DNA of 64,000 nucleotides from Sulfitobacter sp. OXR-159 (GTDB lineage: Bacteria > Pseudomonadota > Alphaproteobacteria > Rhodobacterales > Rhodobacteraceae): positions 1,993,001 to 2,057,000 of the forward strand of contig NZ_CP139707.1 in NCBI RefSeq assembly GCF_034377145.1. The letters are read 5' to 3'. Under the pieces are notes generated by a model that ran no database searches, was not told where the DNA came from, and was given only the letters and a program-made list of their open reading frames with translations. Made by a program: the position numbers and the translations under genes. Position 1 is the stretch's first letter, and every line of letters starts with the position of its first letter. Shown here piece after piece: positions 52,862-63,061 of this stretch.

Positions 52862-53431
52862 TCAGGGCCGCGTCAGCAGCCCGTAGCGGCGGATTTCATC
52901 CGCTGTCATCTTGTGTATCCCGTCAGATGGCGCTGCCTGCAAGGTAAACCAGTAAAAGGCGTCATTGCCCAGCATCTCGGCCATATAGCGCCGTGTCATC
53001 TGATGTTTGGGCGATTGCCGTGGATAGCTGCTGCCCTCGCGGTAGCCATTGCGCCATGAATGCACCCGCAGCGCCGCCCCCGGTGCCATGCGCCGCTCGG
53101 CCCCCGCGATGAAGATCTCCACACCGCCAGAATCAACCACACTGCCCGACCGCAGCTCGGTCGCCAGTCCCAATCTGCGAATCTGTCGCCCCATACGGTG
53201 CGTCGCTGCCGCATCGATAGAGCCGTCGATCCGCCCCAGCACCACCGTATCAATCCGCGGATTCTCGGCCAGATGCCGCGCGAAAGCCGCAGGCGTCCGG
53301 CTGGTGATCGTGCCGGACATCAACAGATAAGGCCCCTGAACCTGCATCCGCGTGCCATCGCTGGCATTCTCAAGCGTGCCGCAGGCCACGACCGAAAGCA
53401 GCAGTGCAAAGACGGCAATCAGCCGCCTCAT
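52862..53431 (-). CDS. ClpP-fold-like putative lipoprotein
   Basis: A 189-residue exported protein with a lipoprotein-type signal (LLLSVVACGT, Cys17). The core resembles the COG3904 predicted periplasmic ClpP-like group: IDTVVLGRIDGSIDAA, then VDSGGVEIFIAGAERRMAPG and ALRVHSW. The position of the usual catalytic Ser (CASAC in relatives) is DSGGV here, so activity is doubtful. The C-terminal part contains YRYMAEML-like RRYMAEMLGN and DEIRRYGL, as in that group. It overlaps the next membrane protein gene by 4 bp. Confidence 0.7.
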   Translation of the reverse strand: MRRLIAVFALLLSVVACGTLENASDGTRMQVQGPYLLMSGTITSRTPAAFARHLAENPRIDTVVLGRIDGSIDAAATHRMGRQIRRLGLATELRSGSVVDSGGVEIFIAGAERRMAPGAALRVHSWRNGYREGSSYPRQSPKHQMTRRYMAEMLGNDAFYWFTLQAAPSDGIHKMTADEIRRYGLLTRP

Positions 53432-53832
53432 GCGTCACTCCCCAGCGGCGTCCGGTCGCCCAAGATATAACGCAGCACATCCACCACATCGAAGGCCAGC
53501 GAGATCAGCAAGGTGACCAAAATCACCCGGATGATCCACCGCGCCGCGATGGACATGGCGTCCTTAGCCTGTTTGCGGAACAGATAGAACGCCAACGGCC
53601 CCCAGATCAGCAGATGCGGCAGACCGAGAAGTTTGACGTATCCCATTTGCCGGAACATGCCGTAAACCGCCGCTCCGGTAAGAATACTGGCGGCCACGGC
53701 AATCACCCCAACCTTGCGGCTCTGCGGCCAGATCAGCAGCGCTAAGGGCAAGACCGCCACGGCAAAGACCAGCCAGTTGAACCACCAGATCAGCCATTCC
53801 GGCAGCAGGGTCAGGGTTTCTTGCATCGTCAT
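53428..53832 (-). CDS. Small integral membrane protein, unknown function
   Basis: A 134-residue protein with about four transmembrane helices (approximately residues 12-31, 36-54, 60-82 and 95-117) and Arg/Lys-rich connecting loops (FRKQAKDAMS). I do not recognise the family. It is 17 bp after fabD and overlaps the ClpP-like lipoprotein gene (ATGA), so these two unknowns form a coupled pair inserted in the fab cluster. A joint envelope function is inferred from coupling only. Confidence 0.72.
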   Translation of the reverse strand: MTMQETLTLLPEWLIWWFNWLVFAVAVLPLALLIWPQSRKVGVIAVAASILTGAAVYGMFRQMGYVKLLGLPHLLIWGPLAFYLFRKQAKDAMSIAARWIIRVILVTLLISLAFDVVDVLRYILGDRTPLGSDA

Positions 53833-53849
53833 CTCGGCCCTCCGGGGCG

Positions 53850-54782
53850 TTACGTCTCTTTCGCGGCTTTAACCTCTTCCGGCGTGCCGATGCTGCGGGT
53901 GGCGAGGGATTTGTCGATCCGGCGGATCATGCCCGACAGCGCCTTGCCCGCGCCGATCTCCCATGCTTCGGTGACACCCTGCGCGGCCATCCACTCAACC
54001 GAAGACCGCCAGCGCACCCGGCCTGTGACCTGCTCGACCAGCAACTCGCGAATCTTCGCGGCATCGGTGACGGCCTGCGCAGTGACATTGGCGACCAGCG
54101 GCACGGCGGGATCATTAAACGTAACCTCACCCAAAGCGCGGGCCATCTCTTCCGCCGCAGGCCCCATCAGCGGGCAATGGAAAGGCGCAGAGACCGGCAG
54201 CAGCAACGCGCGTTTGGCGCCAGCATCCTTGGCCATGGCCACAGCACGTTCCACTGCGGCTTTGTGGCCCGACAATACGTTCTGGCTGGGGTCGTTTTCA
54301 TTGGCGACCTGACAGACCTCGCCTTCGGCGGCGGCTTCGGCCAGTTTCTCGGTCTCTTCGATGCCAAGGCCAAGGATCGCCGCCATGGCACCCTCGCCCA
54401 CTGGGACAGCCGCCTGCATCGCCTTGCCGCGAATGCGCAGCAGCCGCGCGGTGTCGGCAAGCGACAGTGACCCTGCGGCGCAAAGCGCGGAATATTCGCC
54501 AAGACTATGGCCCGCCACATAGGCCGCTTTGCCAACCTCGATCCCTTCGGCCTTCAGCGCGGCCATCGCCGCCATCGACGTGGCCATCAACGCAGGCTGG
54601 GCGTTCTGAGTGAGGGTCAGCGTCTCGATGTCCCCCTCCCAGATCAGGTCAGACAGTTTTTCGCCAAGGGCGTCGTCGACTTCTTGGAAAACGGCGCGGG
54701 CTTCAGGATAGGCTTCAGCCAGATCGCGGCCCATGCCGATGGTTTGGGCACCCTGGCCCGGGAAAACGAATGCAATGCTCAT
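53850..54782 (-). CDS. fabD: Malonyl-CoA:ACP transacylase
   Basis: A 310-residue transacylase loading malonyl groups on ACP. It begins MSIAFVFPGQGAQTIGMGRD; the nucleophile is in GHSLGEYSAL, with the catalytic His in PVSAPFHCPLM. I start at the ATG at 54782; a much longer in-frame extension upstream crosses the divergent rpsF promoter region and is not real. First gene of the fab cluster, divergent from rpsF. Confidence 0.96.
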   Translation of the reverse strand: MSIAFVFPGQGAQTIGMGRDLAEAYPEARAVFQEVDDALGEKLSDLIWEGDIETLTLTQNAQPALMATSMAAMAALKAEGIEVGKAAYVAGHSLGEYSALCAAGSLSLADTARLLRIRGKAMQAAVPVGEGAMAAILGLGIEETEKLAEAAAEGEVCQVANENDPSQNVLSGHKAAVERAVAMAKDAGAKRALLLPVSAPFHCPLMGPAAEEMARALGEVTFNDPAVPLVANVTAQAVTDAAKIRELLVEQVTGRVRWRSSVEWMAAQGVTEAWEIGAGKALSGMIRRIDKSLATRSIGTPEEVKAAKET

Positions 54783-54863
54783 GGTTGCGGCCTCTCTTAT
54801 GCGTCTCGCCTGATGTATCCTCTGCGCCCCAGCCGAACAAGCCTTGCCGCAGGCGCTTGGGGC

Positions 54864-54891
54864 TTGCCGTGCGGCGCAAACCGTGTATACG
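54864..54891 (+). promoter_or_regulatory. Candidate promoter of the rpsF-rpsR-rplI operon
   Basis: TTGCCG (54864-54869), 16-bp spacer, TATACG (54886-54891), about 105 bp before the rpsF start. Both boxes match four of six consensus positions. Fits the divergent gap between fabD and rpsF. Confidence 0.5.
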
Positions 54892-54995
54892 GGCGCTTCC
54901 TTGCAAAGCATATGAACCGCGCAGACTCTCGTGGTGGGGCCGCAAGGATGAATGCCCCGCCTATGAAATGCGCCTTGATATAAATAGGAGTGCAC

Positions 54996-55349
54996 ATGCC
55001 GCTTTATGAGCATGTTATGATTGCGCGTCAGGACCTGTCCAACACGCAAGCAGAAGGCCTCATCGAACACTTTGGCACCGTCCTCGCGGACAACGACGGC
55101 AAGCTCGTCGACAGCGAGTACTGGGGCGTCAAAACGATGGCCTACAAGATCAACAAAAACCGCAAGGGCCACTATGCCTTCCTGCGTTCGGACGCCCCTG
55201 CGACCGCCGTGCAGGAAATGGAGCGCCTGATGCGCCTGCATGATGACGTGATGCGCGTTCTGACCATCAAAGTTGATGAGCACAAAGAACTGCCGTCCGT
55301 ACAGATGCAAAAGCGTGACGAGCGTTCCGAACGCCGCGAACGCCGTTGA
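54996..55349 (+). CDS. rpsF: 30S ribosomal protein S6
   Basis: A 117-residue S6: MPLYEHVMIARQDLSNTQAE, then YWGVKTMAYKINKNRKGHYA and a basic C-terminal tail (RDERSERRERR). I use the ATG at 54996 with AGGAGTGCAC upstream; a GTG two codons earlier overlaps that site. First gene of the classic rpsF-rpsR-rplI unit. Confidence 0.97.
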   Translation: MPLYEHVMIARQDLSNTQAEGLIEHFGTVLADNDGKLVDSEYWGVKTMAYKINKNRKGHYAFLRSDAPATAVQEMERLMRLHDDVMRVLTIKVDEHKELPSVQMQKRDERSERRERR

Positions 55350-55377
55350 TCAACGCTTGAAGAAAAGGACTTAAATC

Positions 55378-55605
55378 ATGGCTGCAAAACCATTTTTCCG
55401 TCGTCGTAAAGTGTGCCCTTTCTCGGGCGACAACGCACCTGCGATCGACTACAAGGACACACGTCTGCTGCAACGCTACATCTCTGAGCGTGGCAAGATC
55501 GTTCCTTCCCGTATCACCGCCGTATCGGCCAAGAAACAACGCGAGCTGGCCCGTGCCATCAAACGCGCTCGTTTCCTCGCCCTGCTGCCCTACGCCGTCA
55601 AGTAA
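55378..55605 (+). CDS. rpsR: 30S ribosomal protein S18
   Basis: A 75-residue S18: [20 protein letters not shown], then [20 protein letters not shown] and [18 protein letters not shown] [16 protein letters not shown]. It binds S6 in the small-subunit platform. An AAAAGGACTTAAATC site lies upstream. 28 bp after rpsF. Confidence 0.97.
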   Translation: MAAKPFFRRRKVCPFSGDNAPAIDYKDTRLLQRYISERGKIVPSRITAVSAKKQRELARAIKRARFLALLPYAVK

Positions 55606-55616
55606 GGAGAGAGCAC

Positions 55617-56243
55617 ATGCAAGTTATCCTTCTGGAACGTGTGGCCAAACTGGGCCAGATGGGCGAAGTCGTGGACGTAAAGCCCGGCTATGCTCGCAAC
55701 TACCTGCTGCCGCAGGGCAAGGCGCTGTCGGCCTCCAAGGCCAACGTCGAAGCCTTTGAGGGCCAAAAAGCCCAGCTCGAAGCACAGAACCTCGAAACCA
55801 AAAAAGAAGCCGAACAATTCGCCGAGAAGCTGAACGGTCAGCAGTTCGTCGTGATTCGCTCCGCTTCCGACGCCGGTGCGCTTTATGGCTCCGTCACCAC
55901 CCGTGACGCCGCCGATGCCGCAACCGCCGAAGGGTTCACCGTCGACCGCAAGCAGGTTGTTCTGGGCAACCCGATCAAGGAACTGGGCGTGCATGACGTG
56001 CGCATCATCCTGCACCCCGAAGTCGATGCCACAATCGAGCTGAACGTCGCACGTTCGCCCGAAGAAGCCGAGCTTCAGGCGTCGGGCAAATCGATTCAGG
56101 AACTGGCCGCCGAAGAGGAAGCCGCAGCTGAATTCGAGATCTCCGAACTCTTCGACGACATCGGCTCTGCCGCTGACGAAGACGGCGACTCGGACGTGGT
56201 GCGCACCCCTGAGGGCGACGCGCAGGACGACAGCAACAGCTGA
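55617..56243 (+). CDS. rplI: 50S ribosomal protein L9
   Basis: A 208-residue L9. The N-terminal rRNA-binding domain has [20 protein letters not shown] and [13 protein letters not shown], followed by the long connecting helix (about 41-75) and the C-terminal domain with [11 protein letters not shown]. It carries an acidic C-terminal extension (about 55 residues, [19 protein letters not shown]) beyond the roughly 150-residue E. coli form, a feature seen in related alphaproteobacteria. It is followed by a strong terminator. Confidence 0.96.
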   Translation: MQVILLERVAKLGQMGEVVDVKPGYARNYLLPQGKALSASKANVEAFEGQKAQLEAQNLETKKEAEQFAEKLNGQQFVVIRSASDAGALYGSVTTRDAADAATAEGFTVDRKQVVLGNPIKELGVHDVRIILHPEVDATIELNVARSPEEAELQASGKSIQELAAEEEAAAEFEISELFDDIGSAADEDGDSDVVRTPEGDAQDDSNS

Positions 56244-56267
56244 TCCGACCTGTCCGATCTGACATGA

Positions 56268-56300
56268 AACGCCGCGCGGCTTTCCGCGCGGCGTTTTTTT
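56268..56300 (+). terminator. Intrinsic terminator of the rpsF-rpsR-rplI operon
   Basis: Perfect 12-bp stem AACGCCGCGCGG (56268-56279), loop CTTT, CCGCGCGGCGTT (56284-56295), then further T to 56300. Confidence 0.93.
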
Positions 56301-56404
56301 ATGCGCCGGCCTGTCGCAGGGCCTGCCTGCACCTCTCGTGCGAAATCCTGTAAAAACAGACCATTCTGTGCTATGCTACCTCCATTCAGCATGGAGGATG
56401 ACAC

Positions 56405-56695
56405 ATGCGTTACATCACCATCACCACCTGGGAGATCGCCGACGGGGCGGATTACGACGTGGCCCTACGCGCCATCGAAGAAAAGCGATTGCCTGCCCTC
56501 AAAAGCTTTGGCGCCAGCCGCGTCACCGTGGTCCGCACCTCTGAGCGCACCAGTGCCGCAATCACCGAATGGCCCGACAAGGCCACGCGCGACGCTGCCG
56601 AGCTCAAGATCGACGAGGTCCGCCGCTCGGTGAAGCGCGAAGATCAGACCCGCATGACCGGTGAAATGAAAGGCGAAATCGTCGCCGACGTCTAA
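56405..56695 (+). CDS. Small conserved-looking protein, unknown function
   Basis: A 96-residue cytoplasmic protein: MRYITITTWEIADGADYDVA, a central LKSFGASRVTVVRT strand and a C-terminal charged helix. The alternating strand/helix pattern suggests a ferredoxin-like or dimeric alpha/beta barrel fold (ABM-like), which I cannot confirm. A GGAGG site precedes the ATG. It stands alone, between the rplI terminator and a lytic transglycosylase gene. Confidence 0.68.
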   Translation: MRYITITTWEIADGADYDVALRAIEEKRLPALKSFGASRVTVVRTSERTSAAITEWPDKATRDAAELKIDEVRRSVKREDQTRMTGEMKGEIVADV

Positions 56696-56822
56696 GCGTG
56701 GCGGAAAGCCGCGCTTTGCGCCCCAACCGCTGGGCAAGGGGCCGCGTATGTTTTGCCGACACGCTTGCCCGAGAGGCCCACAACGGTGATCTTCGCGCCG
56801 ATATAACAAGCCTCGGTGCATC

Positions 56823-57308
56823 ATGCCTCAGACAACACGCCGCATGTTTCTCTCTTTCATCGCTGCCACGGCACTCACCGCCTGCAATGCCGCTCCTGTA
56901 GTGTCGCATGTGCCCCCGCAGCGCCCGGCCCTGCCCCTCCACCCGAATGAGACGCCCGACCTGCGGCGCAAGATCAACCACTGGGCCGACTTCTACGACC
57001 TGCCGCGCCCTTTGGTTCATCGTCTGGCCATCCGCGAGAGCACCCATAACCCGCACGCCCGCAACGGCCCATATTACGGCCTGCTGCAAATCCTGCCCGC
57101 CACAGCCCGATCTATGGGGTTCCAAGGCAGCCCGTCCGACCTTTTGGACGCCGACACCAATCTGAAATACGCCCTGAAATACCTGCGCGGCGCATGGCTT
57201 TTGTCTGACGGAGACCACGGCACGGCCATCAAATGGTACGCGCGGGGCTATTATTACGAAGCCAAGAAACGCGGCATGCTGGTGGAAACCGGCCTGAGGG
57301 ATGGGTGA
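56823..57308 (+). CDS. Lytic transglycosylase lipoprotein (SLT domain)
   Basis: A 161-residue exported protein. A lipoprotein signal (FIAATALTACNA, Cys near 21) precedes an SLT/GH23 domain with the catalytic Glu in AIRESTHNPHARNGPYYG, the GLLQILPATARSMGF motif and a C-terminal WYARGYYYEAKKRG. It cleaves murein strands at the outer-membrane inner face. The N-terminus also has an RR-MFLSFI element (TRRMFLS), so Tat export is possible. It is short for the family but complete. Confidence 0.88.
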   Translation: MPQTTRRMFLSFIAATALTACNAAPVVSHVPPQRPALPLHPNETPDLRRKINHWADFYDLPRPLVHRLAIRESTHNPHARNGPYYGLLQILPATARSMGFQGSPSDLLDADTNLKYALKYLRGAWLLSDGDHGTAIKWYARGYYYEAKKRGMLVETGLRDG

Positions 57309-57380
57309 TTAATTTTTAGGCTTGCGCGGCCTCACGCTTCGCCGCAGGTAGGTGTTAATCACGTTAAGAAGGAACGCCGC

Positions 57381-59339
57381 ATGACCCTCCGCCTCAACCG
57401 CCGTCACTTTCTCGCCGGCTCTGCCGGTCTGCTGGCCCTTCACCCCTTCTCTCTCCGTGCTGCCGCCAATCAGGCGCACCTGCGCCTGATGGAGACGACG
57501 GACCTGCATGTGCATGTCTTTCCTTATGACTATTACGCCGACAAAGAGGTCGACACCGTCGGGCTTTCCCGCACCGCCAGCATCGTCAAATCGATCCGCG
57601 CCGAGGCGACCAATACGCTGATGCTTGACAACGGCGACTTCCTGCAGGGCAATCCGATGGGCGATTACATCGCTTATGAGCGCGGCATGAAAGAAGGCGA
57701 CATGCACCCGGTAATCCAAGCGATGAACACGCTTGGCTATGACGCCTCGACCTTGGGCAATCATGAATTCAACTACGGGCTTGATTTCTTGATGAAATCC
57801 CTCGCCGGGGCCGACTTCCCGGTGGTCAGCGCCAATGTCGTCAAAAAGGTCGGGGCCAAGCCCAGTGACGATGACACGCTGGTCAAACCCTATGTCCTGC
57901 TGGACCGAATGTTGACCGATGGCGCGGGCGAGGCCCATCCAATCAAGATCGGGATCATCGGCTTTGTCCCGCCGCAGATCATGGCATGGGACCGCCGCCA
58001 TCTCGAAGGCAAAGTGCAGGCGCGCGACATCCTAGAGGCCGCCCGCGCTTGGGTGCCGCAGATGAAAGAGGCAGGCGCCGATATCGTCATCGCCCTGTCG
58101 CATTCGGGCATTGGGGCCGCCAAAGAAGAAGACATGATGGAGAACGCTTCCGTCCCCCTCGCCGCCGTTGACGGGATCGACGCCATCATGACCGGGCACA
58201 GCCACCTCGTCTTCCCCTCGGGCAGCTACGCGGACTATCCCGGCGTGGATGTGAGCGCGGGCACGATCCACGGCAAGCCCGCCACCATGGGCGGCTTCTG
58301 GGGCAGCCATCTGGGCCTTATCGACCTGATGATGGAACGCGACGCGGGCGGTTGGCGCATCGCCAGCCACAGCGCCGAGGCGCGGGCCATTTCGCAGCGC
58401 AACGAAGACCGCTCGGTCATGCCGCTGGTGGAAAGCGACGCAGAGGTTCTGGCCTCGGTTCAGCAAGACCATGACGAAACGCTCGCTTATGTCCGCCGCG
58501 CCGTGGGCAAGACCGACGCCAATCTGCACAGCTATTTCGCGCTGGTGGCCGATGATCCGTCGGTGCAGGTCGTCTCAAACGCGCAGCGCTGGTACATCGC
58601 ACAGATGCTGAAAGGGACCGAGCATGAGGGGCTGCCGATCCTGTCTGCCGCCGCCCCCTTCAAGGCTGGTGGCCGGGGCGGGCCAGAGTATTACACCGAT
58701 GTGCCCAAAGGCGATGTGGCGATCAAGAACGTGGCTGACCTCTATCTCTATCCCAACACCGCCCGCGCCGTGCGCGTCACCGGCGCGCAGGTGAAGGATT
58801 GGCTTGAGCGGTCCGCGGGCATGTTCAACCAGATTACCCCCGGCGAGGCCAACCAGCCACTGCTGAACCCAGAGTTCCCCAGCTACAACTTCGATGTGAT
58901 CGACGGCGTAAGCTATCAGATCGACCTTAGCCAGCCGTCTAAATTCGGCCCCAAGGGCACCGTGGCGAACTCTGAGGCGAGCCGGATCGTGAACCTTGAG
59001 TTCGAAGGGCAACCGCTTGATCCCAATGCCGAATTTATCATCGCCACCAACAACTACCGCGCCAGCGGTGGCGGCGCATTCCCCGGCGCAAAGGGCGATA
59101 CCATCGTCTTTGAAGGCCCCGACACCAACCGCGACGTGATCGTGCGCTATATCGTCGAAAAAGGCACCATCAGCCCCCGCGCCGATGGCAACTGGCGCTT
59201 TGCCCCGATGGAAGGCACCAGCGTGGTATTCGAAACCGGACCGAAGGCCGCGGATTACGTGGATGAGGTGACCGGCGTGGCGATGGAACAGGTCAGCGAT
59301 ACCGAAAACGGCTTCGCCCAGTTCCGGATCACGTTGTAA
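57381..59339 (+). CDS. cpdB: 2',3'-cyclic-nucleotide 2'-phosphodiesterase/3'-nucleotidase
   Basis: A 652-residue bifunctional CpdB-type enzyme that degrades periplasmic 2',3'-cyclic nucleotides and 3'-nucleotides. The Tat signal is NRRHFLAGSAGLLAL. The metallophosphoesterase domain shows METTDLHVHVFPYDYY, DNGDFLQGNP, TLGNHEFNYGLD, LSHSGIG and TGHSHLVFPS, and the C-terminal 5'-nucleotidase domain has NNYRASGGGAFPG. Length is normal. The gene stands alone with no close partner. Confidence 0.95.
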   Translation: MTLRLNRRHFLAGSAGLLALHPFSLRAAANQAHLRLMETTDLHVHVFPYDYYADKEVDTVGLSRTASIVKSIRAEATNTLMLDNGDFLQGNPMGDYIAYERGMKEGDMHPVIQAMNTLGYDASTLGNHEFNYGLDFLMKSLAGADFPVVSANVVKKVGAKPSDDDTLVKPYVLLDRMLTDGAGEAHPIKIGIIGFVPPQIMAWDRRHLEGKVQARDILEAARAWVPQMKEAGADIVIALSHSGIGAAKEEDMMENASVPLAAVDGIDAIMTGHSHLVFPSGSYADYPGVDVSAGTIHGKPATMGGFWGSHLGLIDLMMERDAGGWRIASHSAEARAISQRNEDRSVMPLVESDAEVLASVQQDHDETLAYVRRAVGKTDANLHSYFALVADDPSVQVVSNAQRWYIAQMLKGTEHEGLPILSAAAPFKAGGRGGPEYYTDVPKGDVAIKNVADLYLYPNTARAVRVTGAQVKDWLERSAGMFNQITPGEANQPLLNPEFPSYNFDVIDGVSYQIDLSQPSKFGPKGTVANSEASRIVNLEFEGQPLDPNAEFIIATNNYRASGGGAFPGAKGDTIVFEGPDTNRDVIVRYIVEKGTISPRADGNWRFAPMEGTSVVFETGPKAADYVDEVTGVAMEQVSDTENGFAQFRITL

Positions 59340-59814
59340 GCTGTACGAAGCCTTGCCTGTCGGGGGTGGCCCACAGCGGGCCGCCTCTCTCCGCCGCCAC
59401 TCAAGTTCCGACGTTGCCACAGAGGGCATCACCCTCCCCGGGGGGCGTTGCTACGCTTGGGTTCCCCGGTAATATGCCGAAACCGCTAACGCGCCAACCA
59501 TCTGACGTTGCAAAATCGCCCTCCGGAGGGAAAGCGATGCCCGGTGTACCACCGGGGCGGGACATCTGTGATCCGTGGCTGATGTTCCTGCCAAGGTTCG
59601 GTAAACCTTCTGGCTCAGTCATTGGAAGCGGCAAGAAGGCCAGCAAACCGACCTCTCACCAATGCCATATTTGGACATAGCGAAACCGCCCTCTGCAACT
59701 GAGGGCGATGCCCTCCATCCCGCCGGACGGCCCATTGCAACAACAACACCCCCCAAACGAAACAGGGGCGACGGTTGCCCGTCGCCCCTGCCCCGTAATC
59801 CGATCCGGTAAGAC
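59340..59814. other. 475-bp gene-free region with short repeats and hairpins
   Basis: No credible gene. The sequence has recurring short elements: GACGTTGC (59410 and 59504), GCGATGCCC (59534 and 59705), GAAACCGC (59479 and 59682). Small hairpins include CCCTCCGGAGGG (59519-59530), CCCGGTG/CACCGGG (59540-59556) and GCCCTC/GAGGGC (59688-59706). It looks like decayed, clustered REP-like units between two convergent genes. It ends in the tig terminator. Confidence 0.55.
59763..59790 (-). terminator. Intrinsic terminator of tig
   Basis: Perfect 12-bp stem CAGGGGCGACGG (59763-59774), loop TTGC, CCGTCGCCCCTG (59779-59790). On the minus strand it is followed by TTTCGTTTG. It lies 25 bp beyond the tig stop. 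Confidence 0.85.
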
Positions 59815-61146
59815 TTATTCGTCTTCCAGTTCCTCAACAGCCTTCTGCAGCTCTTCTTTCGAGATTTCTTTCTCGGTCACTTTGGCCTGTTCGACCACGT
59901 GATCGACAACCTTGTCCTCAAAGATCGGCGCGCGCATCTGCTGCTGCATCTGTTGGTTTTGCTGAACGAATTCAAAGAACTGGCGCTCTTGACCCGGGTA
60001 CTGACGCGCCTGGTTCATGATTGCTTGGGTCATCTCGGCGTCGGTCACCTGAACCTCGGCCTTCTGGCCCAGTTCGGCCAGCAGCAGGCCAAGACGCACG
60101 CGGCGCTCGGCCAGTGTCTTGTGCTCGTCTGAGGGCTCGATCTCGGGGTGATCGTGGCCTTCTACGTCAGGGTTTTCCTCGTGCCACAGCTGATGCGCGA
60201 TCTGCTTGGCTTCGGCGTCAACCAGCGACGGCGGCAGGTCAAAGCTGACCTCTTTGTCCAGCGCGTCCAGCAGGTTGCGCTTCATCACAGCGCGAGAAGC
60301 ACCGGCGTATTCTGCTTCCAGACGCTCAGCGATCTGACCCTTCAGCGCGTCGAGATCCTCGGCACCGAATTTCTTTGCCATCTCGTCGTTCACTTCAGCA
60401 GCGACGGGCTCTTTCACTTCTTTGACGGTGCAAGCGAAGGTCGCTTCCTTACCGGCCAGATGCTCGGCCTGATACTCTTCGGGGAAGTTCACGACGACGG
60501 ACTTTTCTTCGCCCGCCTTCACGCCGACCAACTGCTCTTCGAAGCCAGGGATGAAGGAGTTGGAGCCCAGCACCAGCGGGTAATCTTCCGCCGCGCCGCC
60601 TTCGAATTCTTCACCGTCGACGGAGCCTTTGAAGTCGATCACAACCTGATCGCCGTCTTCCGCCTTGGCGCCCTCTTTGCGGGCTTTGAAGTCTTGTGCG
60701 GTTTCGGCAAGGCTTGCCAGCGCTTCTTCGACGGCGGCGTCATCGGCCTTAACGACCATCTTTTCCAGCTCGATCTTGCTCAGATCGACTTCGGGGATTT
60801 CCGGCAGCTTTTCGTAAGCCATGGAGACCTCGACGTCGTCGCCTTCTTTCCAGTCTTCGTTGGTCATTTTGACTTCGGGCTGCATCGCGGGGCGATCGCC
60901 AGATTTTTCAAAATGCTCTGCCATGGCGCCATCAATGCTTTCCTGCATCGCTTCGCCCATGATCCGCTGGCCGAACTGCTTTTTCAGCAGTGCCATCGGA
61001 ACCTTGCCCTTGCGGAAGCCCTTCATTTCGACTTCGGGCTGCGCTTCGGCCAGCTTTTCGTTGACCTTGGCTTCGAGTTCGGCGGCGGTCACGGTGATGT
61101 TGTAACCGCGTTTCAGACCTTCGTTCAGCGTCTCGTTGACCTGCAT
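59815..61146 (-). CDS. tig: Trigger factor
   Basis: A 443-residue ribosome-associated chaperone and prolyl isomerase. The N-terminal ribosome-binding signature is [17 protein letters not shown], the FKBP-type domain lies about 150-240 ([17 protein letters not shown]), and the helical C-terminal chaperone arms end in an acidic tail. The start [20 protein letters not shown] is the family norm. It has its own terminator. No clp genes are adjacent in this window. Confidence 0.97.
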   Translation of the reverse strand: MQVNETLNEGLKRGYNITVTAAELEAKVNEKLAEAQPEVEMKGFRKGKVPMALLKKQFGQRIMGEAMQESIDGAMAEHFEKSGDRPAMQPEVKMTNEDWKEGDDVEVSMAYEKLPEIPEVDLSKIELEKMVVKADDAAVEEALASLAETAQDFKARKEGAKAEDGDQVVIDFKGSVDGEEFEGGAAEDYPLVLGSNSFIPGFEEQLVGVKAGEEKSVVVNFPEEYQAEHLAGKEATFACTVKEVKEPVAAEVNDEMAKKFGAEDLDALKGQIAERLEAEYAGASRAVMKRNLLDALDKEVSFDLPPSLVDAEAKQIAHQLWHEENPDVEGHDHPEIEPSDEHKTLAERRVRLGLLLAELGQKAEVQVTDAEMTQAIMNQARQYPGQERQFFEFVQQNQQMQQQMRAPIFEDKVVDHVVEQAKVTEKEISKEELQKAVEELEDE

Positions 61147-61300
61147 GTGTGCTCCATAGGGTAAGGCCGCGCGACGGGGGCGCGGGCGAAAATTTGTGCC
61201 CTTCTATGGGGGTTGAACCGCCTGCGCAAGGGGGTCCGCGGCCCATCGCACCACATCCGCAGAAAACGCCCCCGCCCCTACGGCGGAACCCGCCCAGACC

Positions 61301-62221
<921 letters not shown>

Positions 62222-62347
62222 GAGAAAAACTCACCGGTCTCAGACCATCGGGCGTCGCGGAGACCGCGCAGACGCCCGATGCAAATGGGCACGGGTGACA
62301 GGCATTCAAGGCCGCGCGGAAAATTCAGTTCCGCTGCGGCCGGGCGC

Positions 62348-62632
62348 TCACATGCCCAAGGCTTCTTTATACATCTCCATCACCGCTTCTTCTTCGGCGA
62401 TGTCGTCCTTGTCACGCTTGCGCAGGGCGATCACCTTGCGCAGCACTTTGGTGTCGTAGCCGCGCGATTTCGCTTCGGACATCACCTCTTTTTGCTGCTC
62501 GGCGAGGTCTTTCTTTTCGGCGTCCAAACGCTCGATCCGCTCGACGAACTGGCGCAGCTCATTGGCGGTGACCCGGTAGGTCGCATCGCCTTGGGATTCG
62601 ACGACATCGGGGTTGGTGCTGGTATCGCTCAT
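62348..62632 (-). CDS. gapR: GapR-type nucleoid-associated protein (DUF2312)
   Basis: A 94-residue DUF2312 protein: RVTANELRQFVERIERLDAE, EQQKEVMSEAKSRGYDTKVL and RKVIALRKRDKDDI, the GapR signature. GapR forms clamps on overtwisted AT-rich DNA ahead of replication and transcription and stimulates topoisomerases. Homologues occur in phages too, but this copy is next to chromosomal housekeeping genes. It is divergent from a small membrane protein gene. Confidence 0.93.
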   Translation of the reverse strand: MSDTSTNPDVVESQGDATYRVTANELRQFVERIERLDAEKKDLAEQQKEVMSEAKSRGYDTKVLRKVIALRKRDKDDIAEEEAVMEMYKEALGM

Positions 62633-62740
62633 GGAAAGTCCTCACGGAATGGCTGGCTCTGGCGGGTTTGACTACAGGCTGGATGCCCAGCCCGCAAGCG
62701 GGACTTGCCCCCCTTGGCGGTTTGGCGTAGCTCTGCCGCC

Positions 62741-62980
62741 ATGGAAAGCGCAAACACATCTATTTTCGATCTCATGGTCTGGGGCGGCGCAGGTCTGTCC
62801 CTTTTGGGATTGCTCGGTCTGGGCTGGTGCATCATCAAAGTGAGCCGTGCCAAACGCGCGCAGCTGGACGATGAGGCGATGCGCGTTGTATTGCGCAAAG
62901 TGGTGCCGTTGAACATGGGCGCGCTGTTTCTATCCGTCATCGGCTTGATGATGGTGATTTTGGGCATCTCTCTGAGCTGA
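62741..62980 (+). CDS. Small two-helix membrane protein
   Basis: A 79-residue protein with two transmembrane helices (about 11-29, VWGGAGLSLLGLLGLGWCII, and 57-77) and a basic cytoplasmic loop (KVSRAKRAQLDDEAMRVVLR). Homologues of this size are common and uncharacterised in Rhodobacteraceae as far as I recall. I use the ATG at 62741; a longer frame adds residues without a ribosome site. It is 81 bp before the DUF442-type gene. Confidence 0.75.
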   Translation: MESANTSIFDLMVWGGAGLSLLGLLGLGWCIIKVSRAKRAQLDDEAMRVVLRKVVPLNMGALFLSVIGLMMVILGISLS

Positions 62981-63061
62981 TCGAGGGGGCTGATCGGCGG
63001 GCGGTCGCGGCGGGTCTTAGCCGTCTCTGGACAGGGCCGCTGCATCTGCTTAAATCGACGC

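Noticed and set aside
53850..55310. A long N-terminal extension of fabD (frame open to 55310).
   Set aside because: The extension crosses the divergent rpsF promoter and coding start; FabD homology begins exactly at the ATG at 54782.
59366..59680. Open frames of 70-105 codons in the gap between cpdB and tig, on both strands.
   Set aside because: They contain Pro/Gly-rich repeated text from the short DNA repeats, with no start context, and none extends through a conserved domain.
62348..62632. GapR/DUF2312 as a sign of a prophage.
   Set aside because: GapR is a normal chromosomal gene in alphaproteobacteria, and the neighbours are housekeeping genes with no phage genes.
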